From: Mya arenaria
Lineage: Eukaryota; Mollusca; Bivalvia; Myida; Myidae
Direction: 5' to 3'
DNA length: 64,000 nt
NCBI RefSeq assembly: GCF_026914265.1
Contig: NC_069125.1
Span: 74,587,546 to 74,651,545, forward strand
Part shown: positions 60,815 to 64,000 of the stretch, one piece after another
Position numbering within the stretch: position 1 is the stretch's first letter
Layout: each line of letters opens with the position of its first letter
Program-made: the position numbers and the translations under genes
Notes under the pieces: generated by a model
Databases searched by the model: none
What the model was told of the DNA's origin: nothing
The model's input: only the letters and a program-made list of their open reading frames with translations

Positions 60815-61091
60815 ATCTGCGCGTTTTAATGTTTAACTTGACATGGGTAGATATGCCGGCGTTCCTTTCCCACCTGCGAATGTTCGTTTGTGTCCTTGTT
60901 GCTTGGTTAGTCGTTATGGGTCGCATTTAAACTCTATACAAGCTTAACAGGCAATACTCTATACAGTTATAAAGTGATGTCGTAAAACATTTTAACATTG
61001 GTTTCTACACGATTTCCTAGTATTCTAATTATATTGAATATATGAATAAATAAACATATATGACTCCATTAATACGTATTAAATGCAGTTA
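60815..61091. other. Dynein 5' flank / presumed promoter region
   Basis: The 120 bases before the dynein ATG are less AT-rich and contain CpGs, with no TATA box. A weak AGCAAC half-site (about 60,900) resembles one arm of an RFX X-box but the other arm does not match. The transcription start is not determined. Confidence 0.4.
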
Positions 61092-61419
61092 AAGCTGCAC
61101 CTTCACAGATCGAGCATTTGACATTTTAAAGCATGGAAACCCTTATTTATGCGTTCGAAAATGTCCTTACTATCGTTTTAAGAAAAAAAATCCGCAGTTA
61201 TCCGATCAAAATAGATGTATGTTTTTCATTTGCGTTTGAAAATGTCGTTACTTACGATTTAAGAAATAATAAATTTTCAGCAGTTTTCCAAACAAATTAG
61301 ATGTTCTATTGCGAGTTTTTTTTTTCATGACTGAATTAAGGGCATTGGTGTTTAAACAATATTGATTCTGAGACATTTTGAAAAAAGACAAAACTGTTTA
61401 TCTGTGAGAGTGCAGAATT
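61092..61419. mobile_element. MITE with CTGCAC...CACAGAT terminal inverted repeats
   Basis: Left end GCTGCACCTTCACAGAT, right end ATCTGTGAGAGTGCAGA: inverted repeats of about 17 bp around 330 bp of non-coding DNA with internal near-repeats (CGTTTGAAAATGTCGTTAC and a relative). It resembles an abundant bivalve MITE family from memory. The target duplication is unclear. Confidence 0.65.
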
Positions 61420-62703
61420 ATTTTTAAACATTTATATAATATTGGTCTGTCTGTGACGGATCGGTCAACAAGCCGGATCCAACAATACACGGTCTACTTT
61501 ATGACAATTACGTTTGTATGTACCAAGGTTGTGTCAAGGCTGATACTTGTATAGAGATTAGCGTCGTTGTTATGGACTCAACAGGTGCCCGTTCTTATTT
61601 GAGGCAAATATTGTTGTTTTTTGTTCGAATTATAAATAGCTTTATGAATATTTTTATACGCAGTAATCTCCCCTGACAAGTGTCTGTATAAATTAAAATA
61701 TAATGTAGATGACTGTCTGCAATGGCAGTACCTCGTGCTTTAGTGAGATTTCGAAATTTACAATAGCGAGCGGAATAGTTTTAATTTGACATGTATTTCG
61801 GACCAACGTTTACGAAGGCTATTAAAATAATAGCTCTACCAAAACACTGCATATAAAACATTTGTATAGGTAGTAAATATAAGTATACATTTCACAGAAA
61901 TCTTCAGGATCTTTTTTTCGTAGTGTGCAAAATTTAATGTTCAGTTAGATTCGTTGAGTTTGCTTGATGTTTAATATTTAAAACAGGTGATGTACAGTAA
62001 AACAAGACGGCGCAATCCAATGACGTCAATCAGTGATTTACCGAAGTTGTTTTCATATGTGCAAAACGACCATTAGTTAGCTTAAAATAAATATTGTTAT
62101 TGTTTTTATTCTTAAATTATATTTTGCGCAACTAGTCACTATATTCAAAAGAATAAAGCTGCATCTCTACACCAAGACTGATTGCACAGTTCCGTTTAAT
62201 ACGTTTAAGCCCAGCGAGCTGAGATATACAGAAACTGTTATTTCAATGTTTTTTTTTTTCAATTTGCACTTTAGGAGTATCGCGTTGCCGCAGTGATGTT
62301 AAAATAGGGCAATACTCATCTATTACAGCTTTAGGTTTCAACATTAAACGAACATATAAGCGGTATTACTGTATCTAGGTATAATTTTTAGCAAACTTTG
62401 ACAGAAAGCTTAACAGGAAATGAGTTTTTTATGAAATCTACAAAGACACACTGTTCCGTCCATATTTCGAAGTCATTATTTTCTATCACTCACTTTGGTA
62501 AAAAAGCTTGATTCTCTGAAATTTGAGTCAGATATGTTTATTTTTCTTGCATTGACATACACACCATTTTTTTATCTGTGTGCTTCTGTGTGCTTAGCAT
62601 CTTATTGTTGTTTGTTCTTTGTTGCAGTTTCTTTAAAAAAAATCCTTAGATATAAATATGCTCAACAAATATAAAAAGAGAATACAACATCTTAATAAAT
62701 TCC
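61420..62703. other. Intergenic, nothing recognised
   Basis: AT-rich spacer; no coding, RNA or repeat feature was supported. Confidence 0.5.
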
Positions 62704-63920
62704 GTGGTAGTACAGTTTGACGGGAAAGGCAGGTTATGTAGTAGTGTTATCGTGTTTCGTGGGAAAAGGAAGACATGTGGTAGTGCTGATTGGCGGGAAA
62801 GGCAAGTTCTGTGGTAAAACTATCGTGGTTTTTTTTGGCGGGAAAGGCAAGTTCTGTGGTAGTACTGTTTGGTGGGAAAGACAGGTTATGTAGAAGTGTT
62901 ATCGTTTTTGGTGGGAAAGGCAAGTTATGTGGTGGTACTGTTTGGCGGGAAAGGCAAGTTCTGTAGTAGTTTTATCGTGTCTGGTAGGAACGGCAAGTTC
63001 TGTGGTAGTACTGTTTGGCGGGAAAGGCAGGTTATGTATTAGTTCAACGTTTATCGTGTTTGGTGGGAAAGGCAAGTTATGTGGAAGTACTGTTTGGCGG
63101 GAAAGGCAGGTTATGTATTAGTTCAACGTTTATCGTGTTTGGTGGGAAAGGCAAGTTATGTGGAAGTACTGTTTGGCGGGAAAGGCAGGTTATGTATGAG
63201 TGTTATCGTGTTTGGTGTGAAGGGCAAGTTCTGTGGTAGTACTGTTTGGCGGGAAAGGCAGGTTATGTATTAGTTCAACGTTTATCGTGTTTGGTGGGAA
63301 AGGCAAGTTATGTGGTTTTACTGTTTGGCGGGAAAAGCAGGTTATGTATTAGTGTTATCGTGTTTGGTGTGAAGGGCAAGTTCTGTGGTAGTACTGTTTG
63401 GCGGGAAAGGCAGGTTATGTATTAGTTCAACGTTTATCGTGTTTGGTGGGAAAGGCAAGTTATGTGGTAGTACTGTTTGGCGGGAAAGGCAGGTTTTATA
63501 TTAGTGTTATCGTGTTTGGTGGGAAGGGCAAGTTCTGTGGTAGAACTGTTTGGCGGGAAAGGCAGGTTATGTATTAGTTCAACGTTTATCGTGTTTGGTG
63601 GGAAAGGCAAGTTATGTGATAGTACTGTTTGGCGGGAAAAGCAGGTTATGTATTAGTGTTATCGTGCCAGGTGGGAAAGGCAAGTTCTGTGGCGGTTCTA
63701 TCATGCTTGGTGGGAAAGGCAAGTTCTGTAGTAGTTTTATCGTATTTGGCGGGAAAGGCAAGTTCTGTGGTAGTTTTATCGTATTTGGCGGGAAAGACAA
63801 GTTCTGTGGTGGTACAATCGTGTTTAGCGGGAAAGGCAAGTTATGTGGTAGTATTGTTTGGCGGGAAAGGCAGGTTCTGTGGTAGTACTATCGTTTTGGG
63901 CGGGAAAGACGTTGGTCGAG
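62704..63920 (+). repeat. Minisatellite, 39-bp monomer with two- and three-monomer higher-order units
   Basis: About 30 monomers of the form GGCGGGAAAGGCAAGTTCTG plus TGGTAGT(AC/TT)(T/A)... . In the middle, longer composite units that include TATTAGTTCAACGTTTATCG repeat several times. Because most units are 39 bp (13 codons), frames stay open and give spurious repeat proteins (KGKLCGS, WRERQV) in several frames and on both strands. There is no promoter or start context to support coding. Confidence 0.9.
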
Positions 63921-64000
63921 TTCTGAGGTGGAACTAACGAGATGTTCACTCTTTAACATTTTAAGATATGGTTGATATTGAAATATATAAAATCTTTTAT

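Noticed and set aside
60890-60930. RFX X-box in the dynein promoter
   Set aside because: One half-site (AGCAAC) fits but the other half does not match the consensus at any allowed spacing.
62927-63937. Repeat proteins encoded by the 39-bp minisatellite
   Set aside because: Open in several frames on both strands because the monomer is 13 codons without stops; no regulatory signals.

Overview
The window looks like nuclear DNA of a bivalve or closely related mollusc. It is AT-rich, has a 53-exon ciliary gene with short GT-AG introns, carries repeat types common in bivalves (APE-type LINEs, MITEs, tRNA-derived SINEs, degenerate tandem repeats), and encodes secreted Gly/Met-rich repeat proteins that resemble shell or byssus structural proteins. 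The species is not identified from the sequence. Nothing prokaryotic, no CRISPR array and no rRNA was seen.

Layout. (1) 1-5,915: minus-strand nine-coding-exon gene GM1 (CDS 253-4308, 531 aa by hand splicing). It has a signal peptide, Gly/Met-rich low-complexity domains, a basic micro-exon with an R-X-K-R site, a TATA box and a non-coding first exon. (2) 5,915-21,330: spacer rich in mobile elements. It holds a LINE 3' fragment (6.78-7.85 kb), two families of degenerate tandem repeats (9.04-11.55 kb) and a nested stack at 12.06-20.22 kb. In the stack, LINE-A is split by LINE-B (11-bp target duplication) and again by a 1.9-kb element carrying an intact SGNH-hydrolase ORF; that element is itself split by a Mutator-like MITE (10-bp target duplication). 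(3) 21,331-27,340: a second copy of the GM segment with paralogue GM2 (CDS 21580-26259, 532 aa). (4) 27,340-30,900: intergenic DNA with a 52-bp higher-order tandem array (28.6-29.65 kb) and a tRNA-derived SINE. (5) 30,907-60,814: a complete minus-strand axonemal dynein heavy chain gene of the outer-arm beta type, closest by eye to DNAH17 (about 4,466 aa), plus one candidate 32-codon cassette exon. (6) 60,815-64,000: intergenic DNA with a MITE and a 39-bp minisatellite.

How the genes relate. GM1 and GM2 are tandem paralogues that should be secreted together as structural or matrix material. Every coding exon length difference between them is a multiple of three and the differences almost cancel, so both proteins appear to be maintained. 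DNAH17 is unrelated: it is the motor of the outer dynein arm of cilia or sperm flagella. Three spots in the dynein reading frame need small indels to match the family. Two lie in A-runs and look like sequencing or assembly errors rather than a dead gene.
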